DNA of 46,870 bases from Klebsiella pneumoniae (GCA_945902215.1 CAMDML010000017.1:1-46870); one strand, 5' to 3'. Counted from the first letter of the stretch, positions 9,953 through 20,111 are shown. A program made the numbers and translations. The notes: generated by a model not told the origin, from the sequence alone.

Positions 9953-11317
9953 GTGATCGAAAGCCCCAGCCACGACAAGCCACTGCTGAGCCTCGAACAC
10001 CTGAGGGTTCTGACCGAGGCCCTCGAAAGCGGCTCCTTTGTCCAGGTGCGACGCATGCTCAACCACCTGCCTGCACCCGCCATAGCCCACCTGCTTGAAT
10101 CTTCACCCGCCAAAACCCGTGATTTGCTGTGGAAGTTGGTTGAAAAGGACATTGAAGGCGAGGTCCTGAATTACCTCAACGACGACATCCAGTCTGACAT
10201 CCTCACCAAGCTCAGCCCCGAGGAAGTTGTCGACCTCACCGAAGGTCTCGACACTGACGACCTCGCCGACATCCTGCAGAACCTGCCGGAACAAGTGATC
10301 TACCAAGTGTTGCAGGCGATGGACGATCAGGACCGCAAGCGCCTGGAAACGGTACTCTCGTATCCAGAAGACAGTGCCGGCGGCCTGCTCAATACCGACA
10401 CCATCACTGTACGCCGCAGCCATACTCTCGATGTCGTACTGCGCTATTTGCGCCGCCATGACGAAATTCCGAAAATGACTGACAACGTTCTGGTAGTCGA
10501 CCGCGACGATGTGCTGGTCGGCATCCTGGCGCTGCGCAAACTGCTAGTCTCGGATCCCTGGCTGACTGTCGAAGATGTGATGCTGAGCGATTTCGACGCC
10601 ATCCCGGTTACCATGGGCCAGAAGGAAGTGGCGCAACTGTTTGAGCGTATGGACTGGATCTCGTCACCAGTTGTGGATGAGCACGGCAAATTGCTTGGCC
10701 GCATCACCATCGACGATATTGTGGACGTCATCCGCGAGGAATCAGATCACTCCATCAAGAGCATGGCTGGTCTCGGCGACGAGGAAGACACCTTCGCCCC
10801 GGTATTCAAGACCACACGGCGGCGCGCGTTATGGCTGGCCATCAACCTGCTCACCTGCTTCCTGGCCTCCTCGGTGATCGACCAGTTCTCTGCCACCATC
10901 GACAAGGTCGTGGCGCTGGCCGCGTTGATGACTGTCGTTGCCAGCATGGGCGGCGTGGCCGGAAATCAGACACTCACGCTCGTGATCCGCAGCATGGCAC
11001 TGGGCCAGATCGGGAAAGGCAATGCGCTATGGCTGATGAACCGCGAACTGATGGTGGGCATGCTAAACAGCCTGATGTTGGCCCTGATCGCTGGCCTGAC
11101 CGCTGTCTGGTGGTTCGGCGACACGACCCTCGGCCTGATCTTCGGCGGCGCGTTGATCATCAACCTTGTCACTGCAGCCTTGTCAGGTGCCTTGTTGCCC
11201 CTGATCCTGAAGTCGCTCAAAATCGACCCGGCGCTGGCTGGCAGCGTAGTGCTGACAACGATCACGGACGTGACCGGCTTTTTGTCATTTCTCGGTCTCG
11301 CCACACTCTTTTATTGA
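9953..11317 (+). CDS. mgtE: magnesium transporter MgtE
   Basis: MgtE is a magnesium channel of the inner membrane gated by cytoplasmic magnesium. The 454-residue protein has an N-terminal helical MgtE_N domain, rich in EEVVDLTEGLDTDDLADIL-type superhelical repeats, then two CBS domains (around residues 130-255), a plug helix, and a C-terminal pore of about five membrane helices with the hallmark VVASMGGVAGNQTLTL. The start is GTG at 9953. It is 40 bases downstream of npr, as in several gammaproteobacteria, and runs into darP. Confidence 0.95.
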   Translation: MIESPSHDKPLLSLEHLRVLTEALESGSFVQVRRMLNHLPAPAIAHLLESSPAKTRDLLWKLVEKDIEGEVLNYLNDDIQSDILTKLSPEEVVDLTEGLDTDDLADILQNLPEQVIYQVLQAMDDQDRKRLETVLSYPEDSAGGLLNTDTITVRRSHTLDVVLRYLRRHDEIPKMTDNVLVVDRDDVLVGILALRKLLVSDPWLTVEDVMLSDFDAIPVTMGQKEVAQLFERMDWISSPVVDEHGKLLGRITIDDIVDVIREESDHSIKSMAGLGDEEDTFAPVFKTTRRRALWLAINLLTCFLASSVIDQFSATIDKVVALAALMTVVASMGGVAGNQTLTLVIRSMALGQIGKGNALWLMNRELMVGMLNSLMLALIAGLTAVWWFGDTTLGLIFGGALIINLVTAALSGALLPLILKSLKIDPALAGSVVLTTITDVTGFLSFLGLATLFY

Positions 11318-11328
11318 AAGGCATCGCC

Positions 11329-11826
11329 ATGTCAGAGTTCGACGCAACAGCACCCAGCAAAAGCCAGCGCAAACGCGATTCAAGCGCATTGCAAGAGCTG
11401 GGCGCAAAACTGACCGAGCTCACGCCCGTCGCGCTGAAAAAATGCGCGCTGCCAGAAGAGGTGCTCGACGCGATCAAAGAGTACCAGCGGCTGCCCAATA
11501 AGCACGGCGCGCGCAACCGGCAGATGCAGTTCATCGGCAAAGTAATGCGCGACATGCCTGAAGAAGTGATAGCCCGCATCAACGCTCAGATCAATCAGGA
11601 TGTCACGCTGGTCAAACGCCGGTACATGGCGCTGGAAGAACTACGCACCAGCCTGTTGGCCGACAATAAGGAGCGCCTCGAACAACTGGCCAAAGAACAA
11701 CCGCTGGCCGACATGGAACAGGTCAAGCAGCTAATCAAGAAGGCGCACCAGGAACAACAACAGGAGGCCACTCCGCTGGCAAGCCGCAAGTTGTTTCAGT
11801 TGTTGCGCCAGTTGTACGGAGTCTGA
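11329..11826 (+). CDS. darP: ribosome-associated protein DarP/YjgA (DUF615)
   Basis: DarP (YjgA) binds late 50S precursors and assists large-subunit maturation in E. coli. The 165-residue, highly charged, helical protein has the family's start (KSQRKRDSSALQELGAKL), the LPEEVLDAIKEYQRL block and the RNRQMQFIGKVMRD motif. The frame is open far upstream through mgtE in another phase; the ATG at 11329, preceded by AAAGG, is the real start. It ends with an unremarkable 96-base gap before the cytochrome gene. Confidence 0.93.
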   Translation: MSEFDATAPSKSQRKRDSSALQELGAKLTELTPVALKKCALPEEVLDAIKEYQRLPNKHGARNRQMQFIGKVMRDMPEEVIARINAQINQDVTLVKRRYMALEELRTSLLADNKERLEQLAKEQPLADMEQVKQLIKKAHQEQQQEATPLASRKLFQLLRQLYGV

Positions 11827-11922
11827 GAGTCCAGCCGGGATTCCTCAAGGAATAATTCACCGGTTGAAATTCGCTCACGGATCAAGGTAGCCTTGCCGCG
11901 CTCACTTCGAACAAGAGGCTTT

Positions 11923-12699
11923 ATGCTTCCTGCATCCAAAACACTTCTCCTCGCCTTCCTGATGGCAGTGGCCGGACCTATATTGGCGCAGTCATTTAGT
12001 TCTGATCATCCTGGCCAGTACACGCAGGAAGAGATCGCACTAGGGAGCCGCGTCTACTCGGCGCAGTGCCAGTTCTGTCACGGTCGCGACGGTGATCAGA
12101 TATCGGGCATCGATCTGCGGCGTGGCGTGTTTCGCCAAGCGCTTGCCGATGAAGACCTCGCGCGCGTGATCAACACGGGCACACCGGCCGGCATGCCACC
12201 GTTCGTTCTCTCCGCTGCCGACCTCACCGGCATCATCGCTTACATGCGCGCGGCGTTCGACGGCACCGCGTCGATCCAGGTTGGTGATCCATCACGCGGC
12301 AAAGCGCTGTTCGATGGCAAAGGCACATGCGCAAGTTGCCATCGCGTCGGGACGACCGGACCGCTAGTCGCACCGCCGCTTACCGACATCGGTCTCGCGC
12401 GTACACCGGCAGCGCTTGACCGCTCGATTCGCAATCCTTCTTCCGCGATGCTGCCGATCAATCGACCCGTGCGCGTCGTGATGCTCGACGGCAGCACAAT
12501 CAACGGCCGTCGCCTCAACGAGGACACCGCGACGGTGCAGCTCATCGACGACAAAGAGCAGTTGCGCTCCATCGACAAGCGCGACATCCGCACGCTGGAC
12601 GTTGATACCACTTCGCCGATGCCCGCGTTCGCCGGTCTTCTCACGGATGCGGAGATCAGCGATATCGTCGGTTACCTGCTGACACTGAGGCAACGCTGA
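11923..12699 (+). CDS. exported diheme cytochrome c
   Basis: This 258-residue protein is probably the electron acceptor of the PQQ enzyme encoded next to it. It has a signal peptide (MLPASKTLLLAFLMAVAGPI, cleavage at ILAQ) and two covalent heme sites: C49-Q-F-C52-H53 and C136-A-S-C139-H140. Each lies in its own class-I-like domain, with a candidate methionine ligand in GMPPF of the first. After the second heme, a segment rich in beta strands (VMLDGSTINGRRLNEDTATV) resembles the heme domains of large bacterial oxidoreductases. The ATG at 11923, behind an AAGAGG site, is preferred over an in-frame TTG at 11893. Its stop overlaps the next ATG by one base (TGATG). Confidence 0.88.
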   Translation: MLPASKTLLLAFLMAVAGPILAQSFSSDHPGQYTQEEIALGSRVYSAQCQFCHGRDGDQISGIDLRRGVFRQALADEDLARVINTGTPAGMPPFVLSAADLTGIIAYMRAAFDGTASIQVGDPSRGKALFDGKGTCASCHRVGTTGPLVAPPLTDIGLARTPAALDRSIRNPSSAMLPINRPVRVVMLDGSTINGRRLNEDTATVQLIDDKEQLRSIDKRDIRTLDVDTTSPMPAFAGLLTDAEISDIVGYLLTLRQR

Positions 12700-14378
12700 T
12701 GCGCACCCCGATTCCCGCTACCTTCTCAACGCTGCACACTTGTCTGCTTGCGCTGGTACTAGCGCTCGCCCTTCCTGCGTCCCTCGCTGCACAGGTCACC
12801 GGCGATCGCATCGAACGCGCCGCTGACGAGCCGCAGAACTGGCTCACCTACTCCGGCGGCTACTCCGGTCAGCGTTACAGCACACTTGATCAGATCAGTC
12901 GCGACAATGTGCAGGATCTCGAGCTCGCCTGGATACTGCCGAACCAGGTGTTCGGCGCGTGGCAGTCCACACCGCTTGTCGTCGACGGGATCATGTATGT
13001 CACGCAACGGCCCAACGACGTGCTCGCTGTCGATGCGCGGACCGGCCGTGTGTTCTGGCAGTATCGCCACCAGGTCTCGACCGATGCACGCGTCTGCTGC
13101 GGTGCGAACAATCGTGGCGTGGCGATACTCGGCGAGCGGCTATTCATGGGTACGCTCGACGGCCGGCTCATCGCGCTCGATGCGCGTTCGGGCACTTCAC
13201 TGTGGAACGTTCCCGTCGGCGACCCGGCGCTCGGTTACTCACTCACGCTCGCGCCGCTCGTCGTCAAGGACAAGGTGCTCGTCGGCGTTGGCGGCGGCGA
13301 ATACGGCATCCGCGGTTACATTACGGCCTTCGATGCAGCCACTGGCGCGGAGCTGTGGCGTTTCAACACGATTCCCGGCCCCGGCGAACCCGGCCATGAA
13401 ACTTGGGAGAACGAGGGCTGGAAAAACGGCGGCGGCTCAGTCTGGGTAACGCCTTCCTACGATCCGGAACTCAACCTCACGTACTGGGGCGTTGGTAATC
13501 CGGGCCCCGACTGGAATCCTGACCAGCGTCCGGGCGACAACCTTTATACCGAGTCGGTCGTTGCACTCGATGCCGATACCGGGGAGTTGAGTTGGCATTA
13601 CCAGTTCACGCCGAACGACGGCTATGACTACGACTCCGTGCAGGTTCCGGTACTGGCCGACATCACGTGGCATGGCACGCCGACGAGGGCCATGCTGTGG
13701 GCAAACCGCAACGGCTTCTTCTACGTGCTTGATCGCACCACCGGCCGCTTCCTGCAAGGCACACCGTTCGTGAAGGTGAGCTGGGCGAGCGGCTTCGACG
13801 CCAATGGCCGACCCATCCAGACCCCTCCGCCAGTCGGTGAACCTCTCTGGCCCGGCAACCAAGGCGGCACCAACTGGTATTCACCCTCGTTCAGTCCGCG
13901 CACGGGCCTGATGTACGTCAGCGCCTGGGAAGGTTATGCGTCGACCCCGCGCAAAGAAGAAGTCACATACGTGCCCGGCCGCAATTTCGGGGGCGGCAGC
14001 AACAATCCCGTCGTACCCATACCCGGTGCGCCAGGCCCACGCATCGGCCGCACAACGCCGATCAACAACTGGACCGATGCCGTCGGCAACGGCGCTGTCG
14101 TCGCGCTCGATCCCAACACAGGCGAGCGCAAGTGGACCTTCAAACAGTACGACGTCACCGACAGCGGCATCCTGACAACAGCCACAGACTTGCTTTTCAC
14201 CGGAGGCCGCGAGGGTTACTTCTACGCGCTCGACGCGCTCACCGGCACGGAGCTGTGGAAAGCGAGTTTAGGCGGGCAGATCGTCAACGGCCCGATCACA
14301 TACGCCATTGATGGCGTGCAGTACGTGGCGATCATCTCAGGCAATTCCCTGGTGACGTTCAAGCTGCGGCAGAAATAA
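12699..14378 (+). CDS. PQQ-dependent dehydrogenase (quinoprotein alcohol dehydrogenase family)
   Basis: This 559-residue exported enzyme of the eight-bladed PQQ propeller family should oxidise an alcohol or similar substrate in the periplasm and pass electrons to the upstream cytochrome. It has a signal peptide (LLALVLALALPASLAAQ). The vicinal cysteine pair C133-C134 near PQQ, the GNPGPDWNPDQRPGDNLYT block and repeated W motifs (GTELWK, GELSWH) identify the family. The catalytic aspartate region reads YDYD (D310 and D312). In methanol dehydrogenases an aspartate two residues after the catalytic one marks lanthanide-using enzymes. No cytochrome domain is fused. Leucine codons favour CTC more than in neighbouring genes, a possible sign of transfer. 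The substrate is unknown. It ends eight bases from the convergent MMPL gene. Confidence 0.88.
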   Translation: MRTPIPATFSTLHTCLLALVLALALPASLAAQVTGDRIERAADEPQNWLTYSGGYSGQRYSTLDQISRDNVQDLELAWILPNQVFGAWQSTPLVVDGIMYVTQRPNDVLAVDARTGRVFWQYRHQVSTDARVCCGANNRGVAILGERLFMGTLDGRLIALDARSGTSLWNVPVGDPALGYSLTLAPLVVKDKVLVGVGGGEYGIRGYITAFDAATGAELWRFNTIPGPGEPGHETWENEGWKNGGGSVWVTPSYDPELNLTYWGVGNPGPDWNPDQRPGDNLYTESVVALDADTGELSWHYQFTPNDGYDYDSVQVPVLADITWHGTPTRAMLWANRNGFFYVLDRTTGRFLQGTPFVKVSWASGFDANGRPIQTPPPVGEPLWPGNQGGTNWYSPSFSPRTGLMYVSAWEGYASTPRKEEVTYVPGRNFGGGSNNPVVPIPGAPGPRIGRTTPINNWTDAVGNGAVVALDPNTGERKWTFKQYDVTDSGILTTATDLLFTGGREGYFYALDALTGTELWKASLGGQIVNGPITYAIDGVQYVAIISGNSLVTFKLRQK

Positions 14379-14386
14379 AGGCCGGG

Positions 14387-16906
14387 TCAGACGGTGGACT
14401 CGGGGCCTAGCGGTTTGAAGCGGATCAACAGTTGCGGCAGCAGCGTCAATGAACCAGCCAGCGACAGAATCATCGACAGACTCGTCAGCAAACCGAAGTA
14501 CACCGTCGGCACAAAATTCGACAGCACGAGAATCGAGAAGCCGGCGATGATCGTGAAGTTGGTGTAGTAAATCCCCTTCCCGATACTGCTGTGGCAATAG
14601 TGCATCGTTGTGTTGTAGTTGCCGAAGGTATGGAAACTTTCTTTGAAGCGGTGCATGTAGTAAATCGTGTTGTCCACGCCGATGCCCACCGAAATCGCCG
14701 CGATCGTAATCGTCATCATGTCGAGCGGAATCTGCAGCCAGCCCATCAGACCCAGCACCGACAAAGTGGCGATGAAGGTGGGAATGGTGCCGAGCACCGC
14801 CAACGTGAGCGAGCGGAACAACACGACGAACATCAGAAAGGTAGCGAGCATCGACAAGCCCAGAGTTTTGATCTGGGATTGAAACAGGCTCTGCAGCATG
14901 TTGTTGTAGAGCACGAGCATGCCAGTGACCCGCACCTGACTTGCCTCGTAGCCGAACCGACTGACGAGACCCTCACGAATCCGAGTCAGCAATTCACTGC
15001 GCACAAGATTCGGATCGGTTTCGCGGACACGGATAGAGAAACGCACCTGATTGTTCTCAACTGACACATACGGCCGCAGCAGGGTTTCCTTGTAGTCCGC
15101 AGGAATGCGGTTGTACAACACACCCAGTTCAATGCTGCTCAGCGCGCGATTGTCGTTCAGTTCGGTGGCAATGTTGAGCAGTGTGGCCAATGACAGCACC
15201 TTGCCGGTTTCCGGCATGGCATCCAGATAGTTGTGGATCTCGGTGACTCGCTGCATTTTGTCACTGGTAAACCAATAAGCATCCGGGTCGCTGGCCGCTC
15301 CTTCGGTTTCATCTTCCTCGAAGGCAAACTCGTCACCGAAAGCATCTTCTTCGTCCGCGAACTCATCTGTCCCTGCAAAAGGATTAGGCTCTTCAAACGG
15401 ATTGGGCTTGGCCAGATCAATGATGACATCCAGCGGCGTGGTGCCGCCCAGTTGCTCGTCGATGGCAACCATGCCCTGATAAATATCGGTGCTCTCATCG
15501 AAATATTTGATGAAGCTGTTTTCCACCCGCAGCTGTCTGATGCCGATCACGGCAAACAGCAACAGCCCAGCGGACACGCCCATGATGAGCCAGCCCCGTT
15601 TCTCGGTGAAGCGCGCGACTGCCGGGGTGATGTCGAGTCCGTGATTTACCGGCGTGGTATTGCGGATTGGCAGCAAGGCCATCGCCGCGGGAAACAGCAG
15701 AAAACTGAGGACAAAAGCCGCGAGAATGCCGATGAACATCATCAAGCCGAAATCGATAACGGGAGGAATGCTGCTGGTCACGAGTGACGCAAAGGCCACA
15801 ATGGTTGTCAGGCAGGTATAGATGGCCGGGACGAACATGTCCGTCAACGATTTGCCAAGCCGGAATTCATGCGTGCTTTCCGGATACATTTCTTCGAGTT
15901 CACGGTAACGCACGATCAGGTGGATGGTCAGCGAGACCGTCGTGATCAACAGCAGGGATACAAAGTTGGACGAGATCACCGTGACCGGCCAGTCGAGCAA
16001 ACCCAGCAAGCCCATCATGCCGGCAGTCACCACCAGGCCACAGGTCAGTGGCAGCAACACATAACGTGGTTTCCTGAACAAGAGTCCCAGCGCCACGATG
16101 ATGAACAGCAGAATTGCAATACCGAACGTTTCGAGGTCGCTGCGCACAAACGTGACCAGATCATCAGCGATCATGGGGACGCCGCCCATCACGATCTGTG
16201 CATCGCCACGATAACGCGACAACACATCGCGAATGGCCAGGATGTCCTCGTGCAGATCTACTGCAGCCTGGTCGCGGCGCTCATCGTAATCCGACTCGGT
16301 CTGCGCAAGCTGCAGATGACCTGCCGGATCCAGACTGCCGGTGCGATCCTGTCCGCGCAATTCGCTGCGCGTGGCCAACAGCTCCTGCAGCCGGGTATCC
16401 GTTACAAAGTTGACGATGAAGGCTGTCGTGGACCCATCCGCATTTAGCAGAACATCAAGGTAGGCGGCATTGCTGGTCAGGTCCGCGCGCGCTGCGGTGA
16501 GTTCAACGCCGGGGCTTTGCAGCGTGAGGACATTCTCCGTTACATCGCTAAGGCTGGCATTGGCGACTTTGAACAACGGCACATCCAGAATGCTGTCGAC
16601 AGACGCGACTCCCTCGATGGCCAGCAACTCGTTCTTCAGGGCAAGCAGCGTATCCAGCACCGGCGCACTGAAGAGTTCCGCTTCAGGCGTGTAGCCGATG
16701 AACACGAAATCGCTGGAACCATAGCGCGCATTGATCTCACGCGAAAATTCCAGATCCGCATCGCCTTCGATGACGAGTGAGTCGGCAGAGGCATCCAGCC
16801 TGAAATTTTGGATGCTCCAGCTCAGGAACAGGCACAGCAGTCCAATCCCGATCAGCACCTTGCGCGGATGCTTCAAGACCAGAGTTACATAGGCATTCAT
16901 GAACAT
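14387..16906 (-). CDS. RND-superfamily (MMPL-type) exporter
   Basis: This 839-residue protein belongs to the MMPL/HpnN-like branch of the RND superfamily, inner-membrane transporters for lipids or hydrophobic compounds driven by proton flow. Two repeats are visible, each with one N-terminal helix, a large periplasmic loop and a bundle of five helices; a typical segment is ISVGIGVDNTIYYMHRFKE near the second bundle. The second periplasmic loop holds an acidic insertion (about residues 500-545, mostly Asp, Glu, Phe and Ala). It follows mrp after nine bases in what looks like an hppA-mrp-MMPL operon. The substrate cannot be told. Confidence 0.85.
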   Translation of the reverse strand: MFMNAYVTLVLKHPRKVLIGIGLLCLFLSWSIQNFRLDASADSLVIEGDADLEFSREINARYGSSDFVFIGYTPEAELFSAPVLDTLLALKNELLAIEGVASVDSILDVPLFKVANASLSDVTENVLTLQSPGVELTAARADLTSNAAYLDVLLNADGSTTAFIVNFVTDTRLQELLATRSELRGQDRTGSLDPAGHLQLAQTESDYDERRDQAAVDLHEDILAIRDVLSRYRGDAQIVMGGVPMIADDLVTFVRSDLETFGIAILLFIIVALGLLFRKPRYVLLPLTCGLVVTAGMMGLLGLLDWPVTVISSNFVSLLLITTVSLTIHLIVRYRELEEMYPESTHEFRLGKSLTDMFVPAIYTCLTTIVAFASLVTSSIPPVIDFGLMMFIGILAAFVLSFLLFPAAMALLPIRNTTPVNHGLDITPAVARFTEKRGWLIMGVSAGLLLFAVIGIRQLRVENSFIKYFDESTDIYQGMVAIDEQLGGTTPLDVIIDLAKPNPFEEPNPFAGTDEFADEEDAFGDEFAFEEDETEGAASDPDAYWFTSDKMQRVTEIHNYLDAMPETGKVLSLATLLNIATELNDNRALSSIELGVLYNRIPADYKETLLRPYVSVENNQVRFSIRVRETDPNLVRSELLTRIREGLVSRFGYEASQVRVTGMLVLYNNMLQSLFQSQIKTLGLSMLATFLMFVVLFRSLTLAVLGTIPTFIATLSVLGLMGWLQIPLDMMTITIAAISVGIGVDNTIYYMHRFKESFHTFGNYNTTMHYCHSSIGKGIYYTNFTIIAGFSILVLSNFVPTVYFGLLTSLSMILSLAGSLTLLPQLLIRFKPLGPESTV

Positions 16907-16915
16907 CGGTTCAGC

Positions 16916-17755
16916 TCAATCATCCGTTACGCTGATGTTCACCATGCCGCTGCCAGGTTTGCCGGCGCCAGCCAGTTGCTGGCTCACGCGCGCGGCGATC
17001 TTAAGGTAGATCTGCGCGGCTTGCCCGTGCGGATCGGATGCCACTGCAGGATTACCTTCATCACACTGTTTACGAATTTTGGCATCGAGCGGCAATGAGC
17101 CGAGCACTTCCACGCCATAGGCATGGGCAATGCGATCAGCACCACCTTCGCCAAAAATATGTTCGCTGTGGCCGCACTGGCTGCAGATGTGCAGACCCAT
17201 GTTTTCCACAACGCCGAGAATCGGCACTTGCACCTTGCGGAACATTTCAATGCCACGCTTGGCATCAAGCAGTGCGACGTCCTGCGGCGTCGTAACGATT
17301 ATTGCGCCGGTGACAGGCACCGATTGGGCGAGACTCAGTTGTATGTCGCCGGTGCCGGGCGGCATATCGATGATGAGATAGTCAAGTTCGCCCCATAGCG
17401 TGTCGTTCAGAATCTGGTTGAACGCACCGACCACCATCGGGCCGCGCCAGACCATAGCCTGATTTTCATCGACGAGAAAGCCGACCGAGTTGACCTTGAT
17501 GCCGTGTGCGGTTACCGGATGCATCTGGTTGCCGCCCAAGATCTGCGGGCGCTGACCAGATACACCGAGCATCATGGGCTGGCTTGGCCCGTAAATGTCC
17601 GCATCAAACAAGCCCACCTTCGCGCCCTGCCGATGCAGCGCCAACGCCAGATTCACGGCGGTGGTGGACTTGCCAACGCCACCCTTGCCCGATGCCACCA
17701 CGATAATGTGGCTGACCTGACGCAGGTTGGCGCTAATGTTGGGTTGTACTTTCAT
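16916..17755 (-). CDS. apbC: Mrp/ApbC-family iron-sulfur carrier ATPase
   Basis: Mrp/ApbC is a P-loop ATPase that carries iron-sulfur clusters to target proteins. The 279-residue protein has the deviant Walker A SGKGGVGKST at residues 22-31, the DADIYGPSQP segment, Walker B IIDMPPGTGD and the paired cysteines CSQCG that hold the bridging cluster. The ATG at 17755 leaves a short version without the N-terminal MIP18/DUF59 domain present in E. coli Mrp (about 370 residues). It lies 19 bases after hppA and nine before the MMPL gene, unlike the common placement beside metG. Confidence 0.93.
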   Translation of the reverse strand: MKVQPNISANLRQVSHIIVVASGKGGVGKSTTAVNLALALHRQGAKVGLFDADIYGPSQPMMLGVSGQRPQILGGNQMHPVTAHGIKVNSVGFLVDENQAMVWRGPMVVGAFNQILNDTLWGELDYLIIDMPPGTGDIQLSLAQSVPVTGAIIVTTPQDVALLDAKRGIEMFRKVQVPILGVVENMGLHICSQCGHSEHIFGEGGADRIAHAYGVEVLGSLPLDAKIRKQCDEGNPAVASDPHGQAAQIYLKIAARVSQQLAGAGKPGSGMVNISVTDD

Positions 17756-17774
17756 TTGATTACAGCACCATCGC

Positions 17775-19931
17775 TTACAGCAGAATGCCGCCGTAGTTGA
17801 CGAAGAACGGTGCAAACACGAGGCTCAGGATCGCCGACAGTTTGATCAGGATGTTCAGCGAAGGCCCGGAGGTGTCTTTCAGCGGATCGCCGACGGTGTC
17901 GCCAACTACAGCAGCCTTGTGACAATCGGAACCCTTGCCGCCATGATTGCCCTTCTCGATGTATTTCTTCGCGTTGTCCCAGGCACCGCCACTATTGGAG
18001 GAGGAGATGGCGAGGACGCCACCGCACACCAGTGAACCCGCGAGCAGACCAGCAACGGCAGGCACACCGAACAGGAAGCCGACGACCAGCGGCGTACCAA
18101 TGATCAGCACGCCGGGCGCGATCATTTCACGCAGCGCGGCTTTGGTCGAGATGGCAACACAAGTTGCATAGTCAGGACGGCCCGTACCTTCCATCAAACC
18201 CGGAATGGTGCGGAACTGACGGCGCACTTCTTCGATCATGTCGAATGCAGCCGAACCCACGCTCTTCATCGTCATTGCGGAGAACAGGAAGGGAATCACC
18301 GCGCCGATAAAGAGGCTGGTGTACACCATCGGATCCAACAGCGTGATTGAATTGACCAGATTGTAATCCGCACCAAATTTTTCCGGCAGCCCACGCATCA
18401 GGTTCTGGGAGTGGGTGATGAAGGCACTGAACAAGGCCAGCGAGGTGAGAATCGCCGCGCCAATCGCAAAACCTTTGCCGATAGCAGCAGTAGTGTTGCC
18501 GGCGGCGTCGAGCACGTCAGTACGACGACGGATTTCCTTGTCCATGCCGGTCATTTCCGCGATACCACCGGCGTTGTCTGAGACCGGGCCATAGGCGTCA
18601 ATCATCAGCGCAATCACCAGCGTGCCGAGCATGCCTAGCGAAGCGATCGCAATACCGTACATGCCAGCCAGCATCCAGGAAGTGTAGATGCTCACAGCAA
18701 TGGCGAGGTAAGGCAGCACGGTGCTTTTGTAACCCAGCGCCAAACCAAAAATGATGTTGGTGGCGGCACCGGTTTCACACGATTTGGCAATTTCGCGTAC
18801 GGGACTGTATTCGGTGGAGGTGTAGTACTCAGTCAACAAACCTACAGCGAGGCCGGCAATCAAACCTGACAAGAAGCAGAAGTACACGCCGTTGGCGGTA
18901 TAGGAGATGGCGGAGCCCACATCAATCTGGAAAGTTGCCGGAATCATCCATGCAGTCACGAAGTACATGACCACAGCCATGATTGCGCTGGAGATCATAA
19001 GCAAACGCTTCAGGGCCGGACCCACCTGCTCTTCGGATTTGACCGAGACCAACATCTTGGTGATCAGACTCACCGGAATGCCAACGGCCGTGATCATGAT
19101 GGGGTACAGCATGGCATTGAGGTCAGCAGAAAACGCGAGTGCGCTAATGACCAGTGCCGCGCAAGTGCTTTCGGCGCAGGAACCAAACAAATCAGCACCC
19201 ATGCCGGCGACATCACCCACGTTGTCGCCCACGTTGTCAGCGATTACGGCGGGGTTGCGCGGGTCATCTTCCGGAATGCCTTTTTCAACTTTACCCACGA
19301 GGTCAGCGCCTACGTCAGCCGCTTTGGTGAAAATGCCGCCGCCTACGCGTGCGAACAGCGCAATTGAAGAGCCACCCAAACCAAAACCGGCAATGACTTC
19401 CATAACGACGTTGGGCGGAACTTCTGAGAGCACAGCACTCATGAACAGGAAAACGAGGATCAAACCCAGCGCCGCAAGACCTACCAGCGCGAAGCCCATT
19501 ACCGCACCGGAGTTCAGTGCCACCGTAAAGGCTGCAGCCAGACTGTCGCGCGCGGCAACCGTGGTGCGCGCATTGCCAGCTGTGGCGATCTTCATGCCGA
19601 TGTAACCGGACAAAGTGGAGATGGCAGCGCCGAACAGGAAGGCCACCGCGGTCCACAAGCCCTCATTGGCATTGGCGGTTTCGTGGTTGTCGGTGAGCAG
19701 TGCTATGACTACAGCAAATGCCAGCATGAACCAGAAGAGGACCTTGTACTCCTGTTTCAGGAAGGCCATGGCACCTTCAGCAATAGCGCCATGAATGTAG
19801 CGCAACTTGTCGCCTTCTTCCTTGTTGAGACCCTTGTCCAGTTGAATGCTGGTGACCTTTTTCATGTAGTAAAACGAAACGGCCAGCCCGAACAGGGACA
19901 AGGCGATGATCAATAAAGTGGAACCTGCCAT
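17775..19931 (-). CDS. hppA: membrane-bound ion-translocating pyrophosphatase, potassium-dependent type
   Basis: This 718-residue integral membrane enzyme couples pyrophosphate hydrolysis to ion pumping across the inner membrane. About 16 hydrophobic helices are visible. The catalytic loops are kept: [39 protein letters not shown] and the C-terminal [20 protein letters not shown]. The subfamily marker reads [10 protein letters not shown] (A482 and G485); alanine at this place, instead of lysine, is the known signature of potassium-dependent enzymes, some of which pump sodium instead of protons. The ion cannot be assigned by eye. The start is ATG behind a GGGAG site. It leads the hppA-mrp-MMPL transcript. 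Confidence 0.95.
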   Translation of the reverse strand: MAGSTLLIIALSLFGLAVSFYYMKKVTSIQLDKGLNKEEGDKLRYIHGAIAEGAMAFLKQEYKVLFWFMLAFAVVIALLTDNHETANANEGLWTAVAFLFGAAISTLSGYIGMKIATAGNARTTVAARDSLAAAFTVALNSGAVMGFALVGLAALGLILVFLFMSAVLSEVPPNVVMEVIAGFGLGGSSIALFARVGGGIFTKAADVGADLVGKVEKGIPEDDPRNPAVIADNVGDNVGDVAGMGADLFGSCAESTCAALVISALAFSADLNAMLYPIMITAVGIPVSLITKMLVSVKSEEQVGPALKRLLMISSAIMAVVMYFVTAWMIPATFQIDVGSAISYTANGVYFCFLSGLIAGLAVGLLTEYYTSTEYSPVREIAKSCETGAATNIIFGLALGYKSTVLPYLAIAVSIYTSWMLAGMYGIAIASLGMLGTLVIALMIDAYGPVSDNAGGIAEMTGMDKEIRRRTDVLDAAGNTTAAIGKGFAIGAAILTSLALFSAFITHSQNLMRGLPEKFGADYNLVNSITLLDPMVYTSLFIGAVIPFLFSAMTMKSVGSAAFDMIEEVRRQFRTIPGLMEGTGRPDYATCVAISTKAALREMIAPGVLIIGTPLVVGFLFGVPAVAGLLAGSLVCGGVLAISSSNSGGAWDNAKKYIEKGNHGGKGSDCHKAAVVGDTVGDPLKDTSGPSLNILIKLSAILSLVFAPFFVNYGGILL

Positions 19932-20111
19932 GCAGCTTACTCCCGGCTTTGTTTTAGTTGATGCGGCTGTTAAATAGGGTTAACACGGTTGTTTCGGAGA
20001 GGACCATCCGGCCCTGCAAAAAGAGGGCGCACTCTACCACAAGGCTCCATGCCTGACCAAGCCGGCTTAGCCGCTAATACGGGGCGCTCAACGGGCAAAT
20101 CCGTGCAGTAA

